Assembly: GCA_033675265.1 (NCBI GenBank)
Contig: JAUJYZ010001253.1
Coordinates: 22,501-86,500, forward strand
Length of the DNA: 64,000 nt
Direction: 5' to 3'
DNA from: Actinostola sp. cb2023
Taxonomy: Eukaryota; Cnidaria; Anthozoa; Actiniaria; Actinostolidae
Part shown: positions 10,290 through 21,199 of the stretch, one piece after another
How the letters are laid out: every line of letters starts with the position of its first letter
Position numbering within the stretch: position 1 is the stretch's first letter
Program-made: the position numbers and the translations under genes
The notes under the pieces: generated by a model
What the model was told of the DNA's origin: nothing
Databases searched by the model: none
What the model saw: the letters and a program-made list of their open reading frames with translations, nothing else

Positions 10290-12847
10290 AGGCAGCGCTG
10301 GATGAAATGTGCAATCAAGGCATCATTGTTCCAGTGGATCAGCCGACAGATTGGGTCAATTCAATGGTTGCTGTTGAAAAGAAGAACACCGACAAGTTGA
10401 GAATTTGCATAGATCCTCGCCCATTGAATAAGGCAATCAAGCGTGAGCACTATCATCTTCCCACGATAGAAGAGATAACAACAAGGCTAAGTGGAGCAAA
10501 ATTCTTCTCAACCTTAGACGCCAGATCAGGATTTTGGCAGATTCCTTTGGACGACGAGAGCTCTACTTTAACTACGTTTGCGACGCCTTACGGCAGATAC
10601 CGTTTTACCCGAATGCCTTTCGGTATTCACAGTGCTCAAGAAGTGTTTCATAAGAGATTACATGAGTTGTTTCAAGACTTATCAGGAGTCGAAACCGACA
10701 TCGATGACATCCTCGTTTGGGGACGCACACGAGAGGAACACGACGAAAGGCTAGAGAAAACGCTACAGAGAGCAAGAGAGAGCAATCTGAAGCTCAACCC
10801 CGACAAGTGTAAGATTCGACGTTCTGAAGTTTTGTATATTGGACATGTACTTACGACTGACGGAGTAAAGCCAGATGTTTCCAAACTGGAGGCAATCACC
10901 AGTATGCCGACTCCCGAGGACAAACACGGCATCCAGCGACTACTTGGGATGGTGAATTATGTGGCAAAGTTCTTGCCAAATATATCAGAAGTCACATCAC
11001 CCTTACGCGAGCTTCTAAAGAAAGATGTTGCCTGGCACTGGACCGAGCGCCATGAACAGTCGTTCAACGACATCAAGAAACTTCTGACGGAGACGAGTAA
11101 AGGAGTGTTGAAGTATTATGACCCCAAGCAGCCAGTTGGTCTACAAGTAGATGCATGTAAGTCTGGACTAGGAGCTGTACTGATGCAGGGCGGCTCACCG
11201 ATCGCATACGCTTCTCGTTCGCTTACGGAAACTGAATGCAAGTACGCGCAGATCGAGAAAGAGTTGTTAGCAGTGGTATTTGGATGTGAACGTTTCCATC
11301 AATATATTTACGCCAAGGAAGTGACAGTGGAAACAGACCACAGACCGCTGGTCTCCATTATCACCAAATCGCTCGACAAGGCACCAGCAAGGTTACAGCG
11401 CATGCTACTTCGACTACAACGTTACAACATCGACCTCCAGTACAAGCCTGGAAAGGAACTCTATACTGCAGATACGCTCTCGAGGGCACACCTTCCAACT
11501 ACAGGTGACGAGGACGAAGATCTTGTACTGTACGTCCACAACATGACAGCAAATCTACCAGTTAGCGACAAGAAGTTAGTTGAACTACTTCGAGAAACAG
11601 CCAACGATAAGATAATGGTCAAGTTGATCGAGACGATTCAAGAAGGATGGCCAAAACACAGGCAAAATACATCAAAACAAGTACGTGAATATTGGCCAAT
11701 CAAAGACGAGCTCCATGTTAGCGATGGTCTTATTTTCAAAGGCGAAAGTATTGTTGTACCTCAAGCGTTGCGGAAAGATGTTCTAGCACAGATCCACGAA
11801 GGACATCTCGGTATCGAGAGAAGCAAGCAACGAGCCCGAGAGTTGGTGTTCTGGCCCGGAATGAGTAAGCAGATCGAGGACACCGTAGCAAACTGTTCAA
11901 TCTGCCAAGAGCTCAGAAACAGCAACACCAAAGAACCGATGATACCACACGAGATCCCGCAATACCCTTGGCAGATCGCAGCCACGGATCTATTTACATG
12001 GAATGGCGGCAATTACATCGTAGTTGTCGATTATTACAGCCGTTACTGGGAAGTTTCATCGCTACACAACACGACGAGTACATCTGTCATCGAGAAGTTA
12101 AAGCAGTTCTTCGCGAGACACGGCATACCAGAGACACTCAAGTCGGACAACGGGCCACAGTATAGCTCTGCCGAATTTGCCAAGTTTGCAGCTGTCTGGA
12201 AATTCTCACACGTTACGTCAAGTCCCAAGTATCCACAGTCGAATGGTCTTGCGGAGAAAACTGTGCAGACTGTCAAGAGGACGCTAGAGAAGGCCAAACG
12301 TGATGGGAAGGATCCATACCTTGCCATGCTTGAACAGCGCAACACACCAGTGGGAAACTACAAGTCACCCGCACAACTGTCTATGGCTAGGCGACTACGC
12401 TCTATTCTGCCATGCACCACAAGTCATCTGTTGCCAGAAACAACCAGTCATCAGGAGACGATGGTCAGATTTCAGAAGAAACAGGCTGAACAAAAAGCCA
12501 ACTACGACAGGTCAGCCACCCCATTGCCATCACTCCATACAGGAGAGACAGTTCGAATCCAACGAGACGGCGATTGGAAACCTGCAAAGGTGATCGAGGT
12601 AGCCGACACACCACGAAGCTACAGGGTGGAGACCCCTGATGGAGCCGTCTACCGTCGAAATAGAAAGCACCTACACCAAGACAAGTCAGCCTCTCCAAAA
12701 GTCGATACAGGCGAGACTGACACGCAGCAAAGGGACGAACAATCTACAGGAGTCGAACGAGCTACAGGAGTGTCAGAGTTACAGGACGAAGGACATCACA
12801 CACGGTCAGGAAGATTGATCAAGAAACCGACGAGATTAGGTTTTTGA
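10193..12847 (+). CDS. Reverse transcriptase, RNase H and integrase
   Basis: This frame overlaps the gag-protease frame by 97 bp. Its ATG at 10193 is only the first in-frame Met; homologous sequence starts near residue 19, so translation more likely enters from the upstream frame at the C run. Reverse transcriptase has Asp 109 (STLDARSGFWQI) and the paired Asp 171-172 (DIDDILVWG), where Asp replaces the usual Tyr of YxDD. RNase H follows (VDACKSGLGAVL near residue 318; TDHRPL). Integrase has the HHCC zinc site near 535-575 and the D,D35E triad near 598, 651 and 687. A C-terminal SH3-like part (WKPAKVIEV) precedes an acidic tail. Confidence 0.93.
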   Translation: MSGASISYRIGSRGSTSNQPPRRVPYGLQDRVKAALDEMCNQGIIVPVDQPTDWVNSMVAVEKKNTDKLRICIDPRPLNKAIKREHYHLPTIEEITTRLSGAKFFSTLDARSGFWQIPLDDESSTLTTFATPYGRYRFTRMPFGIHSAQEVFHKRLHELFQDLSGVETDIDDILVWGRTREEHDERLEKTLQRARESNLKLNPDKCKIRRSEVLYIGHVLTTDGVKPDVSKLEAITSMPTPEDKHGIQRLLGMVNYVAKFLPNISEVTSPLRELLKKDVAWHWTERHEQSFNDIKKLLTETSKGVLKYYDPKQPVGLQVDACKSGLGAVLMQGGSPIAYASRSLTETECKYAQIEKELLAVVFGCERFHQYIYAKEVTVETDHRPLVSIITKSLDKAPARLQRMLLRLQRYNIDLQYKPGKELYTADTLSRAHLPTTGDEDEDLVLYVHNMTANLPVSDKKLVELLRETANDKIMVKLIETIQEGWPKHRQNTSKQVREYWPIKDELHVSDGLIFKGESIVVPQALRKDVLAQIHEGHLGIERSKQRARELVFWPGMSKQIEDTVANCSICQELRNSNTKEPMIPHEIPQYPWQIAATDLFTWNGGNYIVVVDYYSRYWEVSSLHNTTSTSVIEKLKQFFARHGIPETLKSDNGPQYSSAEFAKFAAVWKFSHVTSSPKYPQSNGLAEKTVQTVKRTLEKAKRDGKDPYLAMLEQRNTPVGNYKSPAQLSMARRLRSILPCTTSHLLPETTSHQETMVRFQKKQAEQKANYDRSATPLPSLHTGETVRIQRDGDWKPAKVIEVADTPRSYRVETPDGAVYRRNRKHLHQDKSASPKVDTGETDTQQRDEQSTGVERATGVSELQDEGHHTRSGRLIKKPTRLGF

Positions 12848-12929
12848 CGATTGAACATTAGTCGAACTGATTTCACATGTTGTTGTTGTTAATTTACGCT
12901 TCCCAAATAATAGAAACATTATTTTTCTT

Positions 12930-12940
12930 TTAGGGAGAGT
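12930..12940 (+). promoter_or_regulatory. Polypurine tract
   Basis: A short purine run (AGGGAGAG) just before the 3' LTR, the usual place for plus-strand priming. Confidence 0.6.
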
Positions 12941-13034
12941 TGTAATATATTGCTTATGAATATTATGAGTGACACTTGGTATAATACTCATTGTATGTGA
13001 TTAGTAATCGGAGATTAAAGAAGAGAATAACACA
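12941..13034 (+). repeat. 3' LTR
   Basis: Identical to 8751-8844; followed by ATTAG, the right copy of the target duplication. Confidence 0.95.
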
Positions 13035-15070
13035 ATTAGGGCTAAATATAAATAATTAATGACTCTATAATATATTCGGGATAAAGGGATAAGGTACTAT
13101 TAGGGCTAAATATAAATAATTAATGACTCTATAATATATTCGGGATAAAGGGATAAGGTACTATTAGGGCTAAATATAAATAATTAATGACTCTATAATA
13201 TATTCGGGATAAAGAGATAAGGTACTATTAGGGCTAAATATAAATAATTAATGACTCTATAATATATTCGGGATAAAGGGATAAGGTACTATTAGGGCTA
13301 AATATAAATAATTAATGACTCTATAATATATTCGGGATAAAGGGATAAGGTACTATTAGGGCTAAATATAAATAATTAATGACTCTATAATATATTCGGG
13401 ATAAAGGGATAAGGTACTATTAGGGCTAAATATAAATAATTAATGACTCTATAATATATTCGGGATAAAGGGATAAGGTACTATTAGGGCTAAATATAAA
13501 TAATTAATGACTCTATAATATATTCGGGATAAAGAGATAAGGTACTATTAGGGCTAAATATAAATAATTAATGACTCTATAATATATTCGGGATAAAGAG
13601 ATAAGGTACTATTAGGGCTAAATATAAATAATTAATGACTCTATAATATATTCGGGATAAAGGGATAAGGTACTATTAGGGCTAAATATAAATAATTAAT
13701 GACTCTATAATATATTCGGGATAAAGAGATAAGGTACTATTAGGGCTAAATATAAATAATTAATGACTCTATAATATATTCGGGATAAAGGGATAAGGTA
13801 CTATTAGGGCTAAATATAAATAATTAATGACTCTATAATATATTCGGGATAAAGGGATAAGGTACTATTAGGGCTAAATATAAATAATTAATGACTCTAT
13901 AATATATTCGGGATAAAGGGATAAGGTACTATTAGGGCTAAATATAAATAATTAATGACTCTATAATATATTCGGGATAAAGGGATAAGGTACTATTAAG
14001 GCTAAATATAAATAATTAATGACTCTATAATATATTCGGGATAAAGAGATAAGGTACTATTAGGGCTAAATATAAATAATTAATGACTCTATAATATATT
14101 CGGGATAAAGGGATAAGGTACTATTAGGGCTAAATATAAATAATTAATGACTCTATAATATATTCGGGATAAAGGGATAAGGTACTATTAGGGCTAAATA
14201 TAAATAATTAATGACTCTATAATATATTCGGGATAAAGGGATAAGGTACTATTAGGGCTAAATATAAATAATTAATGACTCTATAATATATTCGGGATAA
14301 AGGGATAAGGTACTATTAGGGCTAAATATAAATAATTAATGACTCTATAATATATTCGGGATAAAGGGATAAGGTACTATTAGGGCTAAATATAAATAAT
14401 TAATGACTCTATAATATATTCGGGATAAAGGGATAAGGTACTATTAGGGCTAAATATAAATAATTAATGACTCTATAATATATTCGGGATAAAGGGATAA
14501 GGTACTATTAGGGCTAAATATAAATAATTAATGACTCTATAATATATTCGGGATAAAGGGATAAGGTACTATTAGGGCTAAAATATAAATAATTAATGAC
14601 TCTATAATATATTCGGGATAAAGGGATAAGGTACTATTAGGGCTAAATATAAATAATTAATGACTCTATAATATATTCGGGATAAAGGGATAAGGTACTA
14701 TTAGGGCTAAATATAAATAATTAATGACTCTATAATATATTCGGGATAAAGGGATAAGGTACTATTAGGGCTAAATATAAATAATTAATGACTCTATAAT
14801 ATATTCGGGATAAAGGGATAAGGTACTATTAGGGCTAAATATAAATAATTAATGACTCTATAATATATTCGGGATAAAGGGATAAGGTACTATTAGGGCT
14901 AAATATAAATAATTAATGACTCTATAATATATTCGGGATAAAGGGATAAGGTACTATTAGGGCTAAATATAAATAATTAATGACTCTATAATATATTCGG
15001 GATAAAGGGATAAGGTACTATTAGGGCTAAATATAAATAATTAATGACTCTATAATATATTCGGGATAAA
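13035..15070. repeat. 64-bp minisatellite array, about 32 units
   Basis: Unit begins ATTAGGGCTAAATATAAATA and contains GGGATAAAGGGATAAGG. Units are almost identical; at least five carry GGGATAAAGAGATAAGG, and one has an extra A near 14581. The array stops inside a unit at 15070. It continues the remnant at 8640-8750 on the other side of the retrotransposon. Confidence 0.98.
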
Positions 15071-15785
15071 TATGAATAATTCCTTACCATCATGCTTACA
15101 ATGCATAACCAATAATGTAATGTCAATGAACCTGAATAAAACAAGTTTATAAATAGAATCAAACGCTTTGTATGTTTTCACTTGTTAGCTGTAGATTCAA
15201 CTGTAAACATGGGTTCCTTTTATTCGCGACTCTATTATCGAAGCCTTGTTATAATTGCAAGTCAGCTTAGTTTCCCCGAAATAATTTGGGTTAACATAGT
15301 TTCTAGATTTCAATCGGTTTCGAGCCGAGAATTGTTCCTGATGGTATGAGGTGGATTTAACAATAAAAACATTGACAAAAAACGCCCCAGACCGTAACCC
15401 CCCAAAAGTCTATTTTCTCTCCGCATAAAATCGAGAACGGTAGGATATCATTTTTATCAAGCCCCATAACTAGTACTTGCCCCCTTCCCCCTCCCCCCTG
15501 GTTTCCAGAGGCGCTTGCTGCTAATCTAGTCGAGAATCTATTAAATCGTGAAACTTCTCGAAATCTCTGGCACCCAGGGTAATTGAGGTTCGTGAGATCA
15601 TAGTCTGAATGAATTAATTGTTTGACCGATTTTCCTCAACTTCGGCCTGGACACTTAAGAAATAGAATGTCATTAACAAAAACAAACGCGCCTTCATTTA
15701 ATACAATGAACAATCGAAAGACGTTATCAGAACCATCGGACCATAATAATTAATAATAATAATTTATTCATTTACATTGCGCTCA
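15071..15785. other. No gene recognised
   Basis: Unique-looking sequence with a C-rich stretch at about 15480-15500 and an ATT-rich patch near 15750 that looks like the tail of a retroposon read in reverse. Confidence 0.45.
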
Positions 15786-16370
15786 CGGACATATATATAG
15801 TCTCCCTCGTCACGCAAATGTCATTCTCATTGTCATAATGCCCATTGAGCATCTTGTGTTGTATATTAGGCAAGCCATTCATCAGTCCCCTTTAAATACG
15901 CTCTCACATACAAACGCATACGCCGATTCGTGTGGGCCCACTCTAAAAGATGTTGAGCGTTTTCTAAAGGGCTGGTACACGAACTCATCAAAAGCAAATC
16001 AAATGAACTCAAACTCAAAAGCAAATCAAATGAACTCAAAAACTATAATACAAGTGAACTCTGATGTTGACTTAAATGTGAACTCTACTGAGTACTGCTT
16101 AGCCAAGCAGCATGTATATCACAACTTGAAGCCATATGTACTGATTCTGAAGTGTGATTCCAATATGGCCAAATGCAAAACAACATTGAAATTGCATCAA
16201 GAAGAACACTATTCTGAGGTGAACATGATGCCAATAATGAAATCAATAATTCGCACATTTGTATCCAGTATGCTCACCCATACATAGTCTCCCTCGTCAC
16301 GCAACTATCTTTGTCCTTGTCATAATGCCCGAGTGTACGCTCATTGAGCGTCTTGTTAGTCAGTGAGGCC
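15786..16370. repeat. Dispersed repeat with TAGTCTCCCTCGTCACGCAA ends
   Basis: The block TAGTCTCCCTCGTCACGCAA followed by TGTCATAATGCCC occurs at about 15799 and 16287 in direct orientation, and in reverse at 42690-42835 and 43065-43100. The 149-codon ORF between them contains an internal 24-bp duplication and no domain; I do not call it a gene. Confidence 0.7.
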
Positions 16371-16430
16371 AAACAATATTTCTCGCACCTAATAGTTATT
16401 TTTTCTGGTATTTAGCAATTATTCTTCGAA

Positions 16431-16512
16431 GTGTCGGTGTGTAGTGGTGGATATTTACCTAGCCGCGAGTGTTCGAGCAGGGAGGTAAATATCTACCACT
16501 ACTCACCGACAC
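16431..16512. repeat. Hairpin with 30-bp arms
   Basis: GTGTCGGTG...GATATTTACCT pairs with AGGTAAATATC...CACCGACAC. Duplication copy 2 (25289) begins in the right arm of this hairpin. Confidence 0.8.
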
Positions 16513-18800
16513 TGAGGGGAAAAATTGTTTTAGTATATACCACACAAGTGAATAGATAGCCAGATATAAAAATATTATTTTCAAGAAGAAAAAAGATACG
16601 CTTGCGAAACGCGACGCCATCTTGTGATTTATACGGCGCCTCTCACAATAACGCGCGGCAATGTGGGCAGTCTTCTTCTGACCATAATAAGAACGCTCTA
16701 TGCAACAGAGTCTCGCCAAATTATTTTACTGTGTTAAACAAATAATTAGCATCAATTGATTGTAAATAGTGCGCACTAGATATTGAAGAAATAGAAAACA
16801 CGCGCCTGTTATGTGCACTTCAGGGCGCTAGTCATGAGCTGCAGTTATAGAGCACGAGGGGAATGATCACAACCGAGTGTTCTGGTCGACTGCACATAGC
16901 ACAGCGGACAAGTTATATATTTCTTTTATAGAATAAAATAAAATAAAAAATCATAATGATAACAATAATACAGTAATGATATCCCTCGATTGTAGTCTCG
17001 CCATACATTACCAGTGTAGCTTTCACTGTATTCAAGCTGGTAATTTTCCTCCTATACTGTAAGCATTGTTAGCAATTCTGTTAGCAACAAAAATGACCAT
17101 CTGGCTAATTGTGACAAACTAGAATATAGTTGATTCCCAATATTCATTATTTGTATCAAGTCATCAGGCCCGCCAAGAGACCACGAGGGACAGAGAGGGA
17201 GTCTCGCGCTATTCTTGGGATATCTTAATTTCAATAAATCTATTTTTAGAATGCGGACGTCCGAGAAAACTAACTTCCGGTTCAAAGTAGATGGCGGCTA
17301 AGATCTATCTTACTCTATCCCGTCGAAATAAAACCATGTTTTTGTTTTGTTTTTTTGAATTTGATTACTTTTTATAAATGGCTCGCGGATAATTTATAGA
17401 TTATTAGACTTTTGAGACGGCAGTAATGAGTCAGATGATAACAAAGAAAATGTAAATGTCCCGCGGAAAGAAACTAGTGAATGCTTTTTGTCAACAAAAC
17501 TGCTTCTTTCATTATTTATTTATTTTTATTTATAAATTCCAAATGCATAACATTCATTCACAGTGAAACTAATGAATCTGAGGTGGACCTAAACAGAATT
17601 CGAGATTCCCTACTATAGGCCACCTAATTTGCACCAATGTCTAATTCTTCTTCCATTTGAGACCTGCTTTCTGATCAGTGTTATTTTTCGTTTCCCTTTC
17701 TTTACTGAGAAAGTGTCTTTCCCAAGTTTAATTTGGCAAAGCCGGCTGCACCAGGCATAAATTCGATATAAACTAACATGACTAACATAAGGCTTAATTA
17801 AGCTTATTCGTTTCAGCATCAACTGATTTGAGAAATAATATTACTTGATTCTGACTGAGCAAAGTCATAAACAAGGGAATACAATATACCGGTTATGCGG
17901 CCTCTATTTTAAATGATACTCGATGGATAACAAAGTAATTTTGAACGGTTTTGCGCTCAACTTTTTATTTTCACTGAAGCGGCATAAGCCAACTTGTAGA
18001 CTCAGTGAATCCAGTACCCTGCGAGCAGAGTCTTTTTATAACCTCCTCCACGAGAGAGAGAAGGAAGAAGACTCTGCCGAAGTCGTGTACGTTCTTATTT
18101 GAGCATGCGCGACGGTTGCTTCGAGACAAATGCATTTCCACGCCCACTCGGATTCAAATATTGTTTCCGGTTCCGGACTTCTAACGGTTTAGCGAGTTGA
18201 TAAACATGTCAGTGGGCAAAGAAAGACAAAGGTATCCCTTCCAGTAATAAATTATAGTATGTGATTGCTTGATGTTGATGAGTCGTGAACGATTTGGAAG
18301 GGAGAAGCTTGTCAAAAACGTTTGTAATAACATAACGAACTCTAGCCGCCATACTATGATTGTGGGCGCGATCGTGTCTAAAGTACCCTACAAGTGACCA
18401 CGAGTGACCACGGATGACCACGAGTGACCACGGATGACCACGGATGACCACAAGTGACTACGAATAACCACGAATGACCACGGATACCAAACTGAAAAAA
18501 TTAAGAAGCAAAAAAAAAACCCGATATGATAGTAGAAAGAGATCGAAAAGGAAAGGCGAGTGGTACGTTTATTACTTTATCAACTCAACTGTTTTTGAAT
18601 CTTCAAATACGTAACAATTAATTTATATAGTATGTTTATAATAATAAGAACTTCCTAGCGTGTCATGAAAGTTTTGCAACATGTTTTAATTCTATTTGGA
18701 TTGACAAGTTTTTGCCGCAGTTTATGCGAGAACTAACATTAATTTACAATTGTGTACTTACTGGCGTAACACTTCGTGAAAAACTATTGTAATGCTTCAG

Positions 18801-19214
18801 TCATGTTTCACCCTCATAAAAACGGGTATGCTCTTTCTTTATATAACTACCACCAGTATCGTCACAATCTAGATCAAAGGGATGTTTCAAATTGAGCACT
18901 TCTTGGTTTACAAGAAATGTTGCGGTTCCTTTTATTCTGGTAGGCTTGACAGTCACAAAATAATCCTGTGACACATCCTGTTGTAAGCAAAGCTTAAAAA
19001 TTTCTTTGATAGACGGACTTCTTTTGTTGTAGATGGGTAGTCCTTCCCGATAACTTTCGATGTTTTCGTCTGAATCAGTGAATTCATGATCAAGGTTCCG
19101 ATTGCAAGATGCTGGCTCCTCTTCGTCTGAACTTAACGTTATCTGAACTTGCTGCCTTCTTTTTCTCAAAGTTTGATCTTCTTCCTTTTTGGGTGTTAAG
19201 TCTTTCCGTTTCAT
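18801..19214 (-). CDS. Unrecognised 137-aa ORF inside the foldback
   Basis: Starts at an ATG and ends at the inner edge of the left TIR. The N-terminal half is Lys/Arg- then Asp/Glu/Ser-rich (QQVQITLSSDEEE), as in nuclear proteins. The C-terminal half is ordered-looking (YFVTVKPTRIKGTATFLV; PFDLDCDDTGGSYIKK). I do not recognise the family. It may be an element accessory ORF or a captured exon. Upstream is a TCCA microsatellite, so no promoter is evident. Confidence 0.4.
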   Translation of the reverse strand: MKRKDLTPKKEEDQTLRKRRQQVQITLSSDEEEPASCNRNLDHEFTDSDENIESYREGLPIYNKRSPSIKEIFKLCLQQDVSQDYFVTVKPTRIKGTATFLVNQEVLNLKHPFDLDCDDTGGSYIKKEHTRFYEGET

Positions 19215-19417
19215 GATTAATCAGTTCAGTTGTGATGAAGGTCCAGTACATGCATGCAGGATCCACATGCAGTACTGAAACTGACAAGCAGACTCAATGA
19301 CGCGCTTTTGGCACTGAAATGGGTTTTTACCGTGAGAACGGCGAAAGGTGATTGGCTGCTAAAGATTTCCTGAACGAAGTCATAATCGTCACTATAATTA
19401 GTGATTGGCCCCTTCAT

Positions 19418-19514
19418 CCATTCATTCATCCATCCATCCATCCATCCATCCATCCATCCATCCATCCATCCATCCATCCATCCATCCATCCATCCATCCA
19501 TCCATCCATCCATT
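19418..19514. repeat. (TCCA)n microsatellite
   Basis: About 22 tetranucleotide units within the foldback core; ORFs translating as runs of MDGW or HPSI come from it. Confidence 0.97.
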
Positions 19515-20366
19515 TATTCATTCATTTATAATTATCCGCGTTTATTCGATCATCCGCTCATTTATTCGTTTCGGTTTGTTCGTTCATTCATTCATTCTGT
19601 TACGGAAATCCGTCGAATTCGGTCCCATAGGAGACAATAAACAAGAATCACGCTTAATTAACTGGCCTTGATGTTTATAAAAGCATTACAATAGTTTTTC
19701 ACGAACTGTTACGCCAGTAAGTACACAATTGTAAAATAATGTTAGTTCTCGCATAAACTGCGGCAAAAACTTGTCAATCCAAATAGAATTAAAACCCGTT
19801 GCAAAACTTTCATGACACGCTAGGAAGTTCTTATTATTATAAACATACTATATAAATTAATTGTTACGTATTTGAAGATTCAAAAAACAGTTGAGTTGAT
19901 AAAGTAATAAACGTACCACTCGCCAACAGTCGTTTTTTCCTTTTTGATCTCTTTCTACTATCGGTTTTTTTTTTTTTTTTGCCTCTTAATTTTTTCAGTT
20001 TGGTATCCGTGGTCATTCGTGGTCACTCGTGGTCACTCGTGGTCATCCGTGGTCATCCGTGGTCACTCGTGGTCATCCGTGGTCACTCGTGGTCACCTGT
20101 AGGGTACTTTAGACACGATCTTGTGGGCGCAGACTTGGCCATTGGTTTAATACGTTAATTCAGCCGTGCGTATTCAAAACCAGTTTAAACCGGAATCAAA
20201 CCTGAAATTATGAATCTCATTATCCAGATTCTTGGATAACGGAATACAAAGGATCTACACGACTTCGGCAGAGTCTTCTTCCCTCTCTCTCTCTCGGGGA
20301 GGAGGTTAAAAGAAGACTCTGCTCGCAGGGTATGAATCCAGTAAACGTTGAATCAAAAATTGAATG

Positions 20367-20505
20367 AAATCTAGGAATTTGGTTTCTGGTGAAAAGTTCA
20401 AAGACATTACCGGTAGCCAATCACATTTGAGTGTTCTCACGGTATGAAGCAATATGTTTCATTTCTCAACTACACCATGATCATGTTTATAGTGTGATCA
20501 AAATA
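20367..20505. repeat. Block shared with 62824-62961
   Basis: Begins CTAGGAATTTGGTTTCTGGT and recurs almost unchanged downstream of LicD-like copy 3. At copy 1 it is separated from the gene by about 500 bp more sequence. Confidence 0.9.
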
Positions 20506-20735
20506 TAACTGTTAAGCACGTCTTTGGGGGAAAGACGGCAACAAATAAGAGCGAGGGTCTTGGTTGAAGTTCTTCTTTAATCTCTTCTTTAGTAGTGCTT
20601 ACATTGAGAGAGCATTGAGTGTAATCTAGCTCTAAGCGAGAGTGATCATGATGAATTCTACCGTATAGCAACCTTTATAGAAGTCGATTGCATGCTGGGA
20701 TTGACCATGCAGAATAATTGAGTTCGATCAGTCGA

Positions 20736-20892
20736 TCACAGTGTACACGTGAAAGTAACTCGAACTACTATTGGTTGCTATGCAGTAGAGTCAACTGATT
20801 ATAACTAGTAAACAGTAAAATAGGTTATCAAAGAAAGGTATAAGTTATCAGCTTAGGTTTGCTTATAAACTAGGATAGATGTATGGAAAAGA
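20736..20892. repeat. Block with an inverted copy at 29246-29398
   Basis: About 155 bp, including GTAACTCGAACTACTATTGG, is present in opposite orientation 3' of LicD-like copy 2. Confidence 0.85.
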
Positions 20893-20984
20893 ATAGATTA
20901 AGACGGTCGAGGTTAATATATTCAAAATACACTCAAGTAGAACTATAGTAGTTAACGTTAGTTTTCAAAGGGTACCGATGTTTA

Positions 20985-21199
20985 TTCTAGTTTATTGGAT
21001 TCGTACGTGTGAATTAATCCATTGAGTTTCACGTTTTACCATGGCGACTAGCTTTGAAAAAGAGGTATCAAAGGTTTCAAAAAGGCTTCGACTTTTGTCA
21101 CATAACATAACGACATATTATAGTTATTTTATAACACTATTTGGTTGTTTTCTCAGTCTTCTCAGACACACAGAGTATACATTTTACATGGCTATACAA
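20985..21199. repeat. 3' flank shared by LicD-like copies 1 and 2
   Basis: Starts TTCTAGTTTATTGGATTCGT and matches 29828-30045 closely. The last part also matches 62962-63061 of copy 3, so the duplications include downstream sequence. Confidence 0.9.

Larger units (their letters stand above)
8751..13034 (+). mobile_element. Ty3/Gypsy LTR retrotransposon, K02A2.6-like, 4.28 kb
   Basis: Two identical 94-bp LTRs with TG...CA ends enclose gag-protease and reverse transcriptase-RNase H-integrase frames. The target duplication is ATTAG at 8746-8750 and 13035-13039. Domain order and motif style fit the K02A2.6/Mag-like branch of Gypsy elements; that placement is from memory. No envelope gene. Identical LTRs and clean target sites indicate a recent insertion, although the pol frame changes once. 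Confidence 0.95.
18370..20120. mobile_element. Foldback DNA transposon, 1.75 kb
   Basis: Long TIRs of about 430 bp (18370-18800 and 19684-20120) start GATCGTGTCTAAAGTACCCT. The 10-bp target duplication TTGTGGGCGC is at 18360-18369 and 20121-20130. Duplication copy 2 holds the empty site (TTGTAGGCGC near 27171). The outer part of each arm is a run of about nine 10-bp units of the type GTGACCACGA/GATGACCACG. The long, repeat-rich arms and 9-10 bp duplication recall foldback-type MULEs such as Rehavkus; no transposase is present. Confidence 0.9.
18015..20332. mobile_element. MULE-like MITE (557 bp) split by a later insertion
   Basis: About 78-bp TIRs begin TACCCTGCGAGCAGAGTC. The 9-bp target duplication TGAATCCAG is at 18006-18014 and 20333-20341. 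The intact 557-bp counterpart is at 26824-27380. A 9-bp duplication fits Mutator-like elements. No coding capacity of its own. Confidence 0.85.
16483..20366. repeat. Segmental duplication, copy 1 (contains later insertion)
   Basis: Matches 25289-27418 in the same orientation with only scattered substitutions and small indels, apart from 18370-20130, which is absent from copy 2. The short ORFs in it (86, 77 and 69 codons on the minus strand) recur in copy 2 and show no domain. Confidence 0.95.

Noticed and set aside
13035..15070. Regular array that could be taken for a CRISPR array
   Set aside because: The 64-bp units are identical end to end with no variable spacers, and the context is a eukaryotic genome.
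15838..16287. 149-codon ORF as a gene
   Set aside because: It starts within a dispersed repeat, contains a short duplication and shows no domain or conserved context.
19226..19671. ORFs coding for runs of MDGW or HPSI
   Set aside because: Translation of a (TCCA)n microsatellite in several frames.
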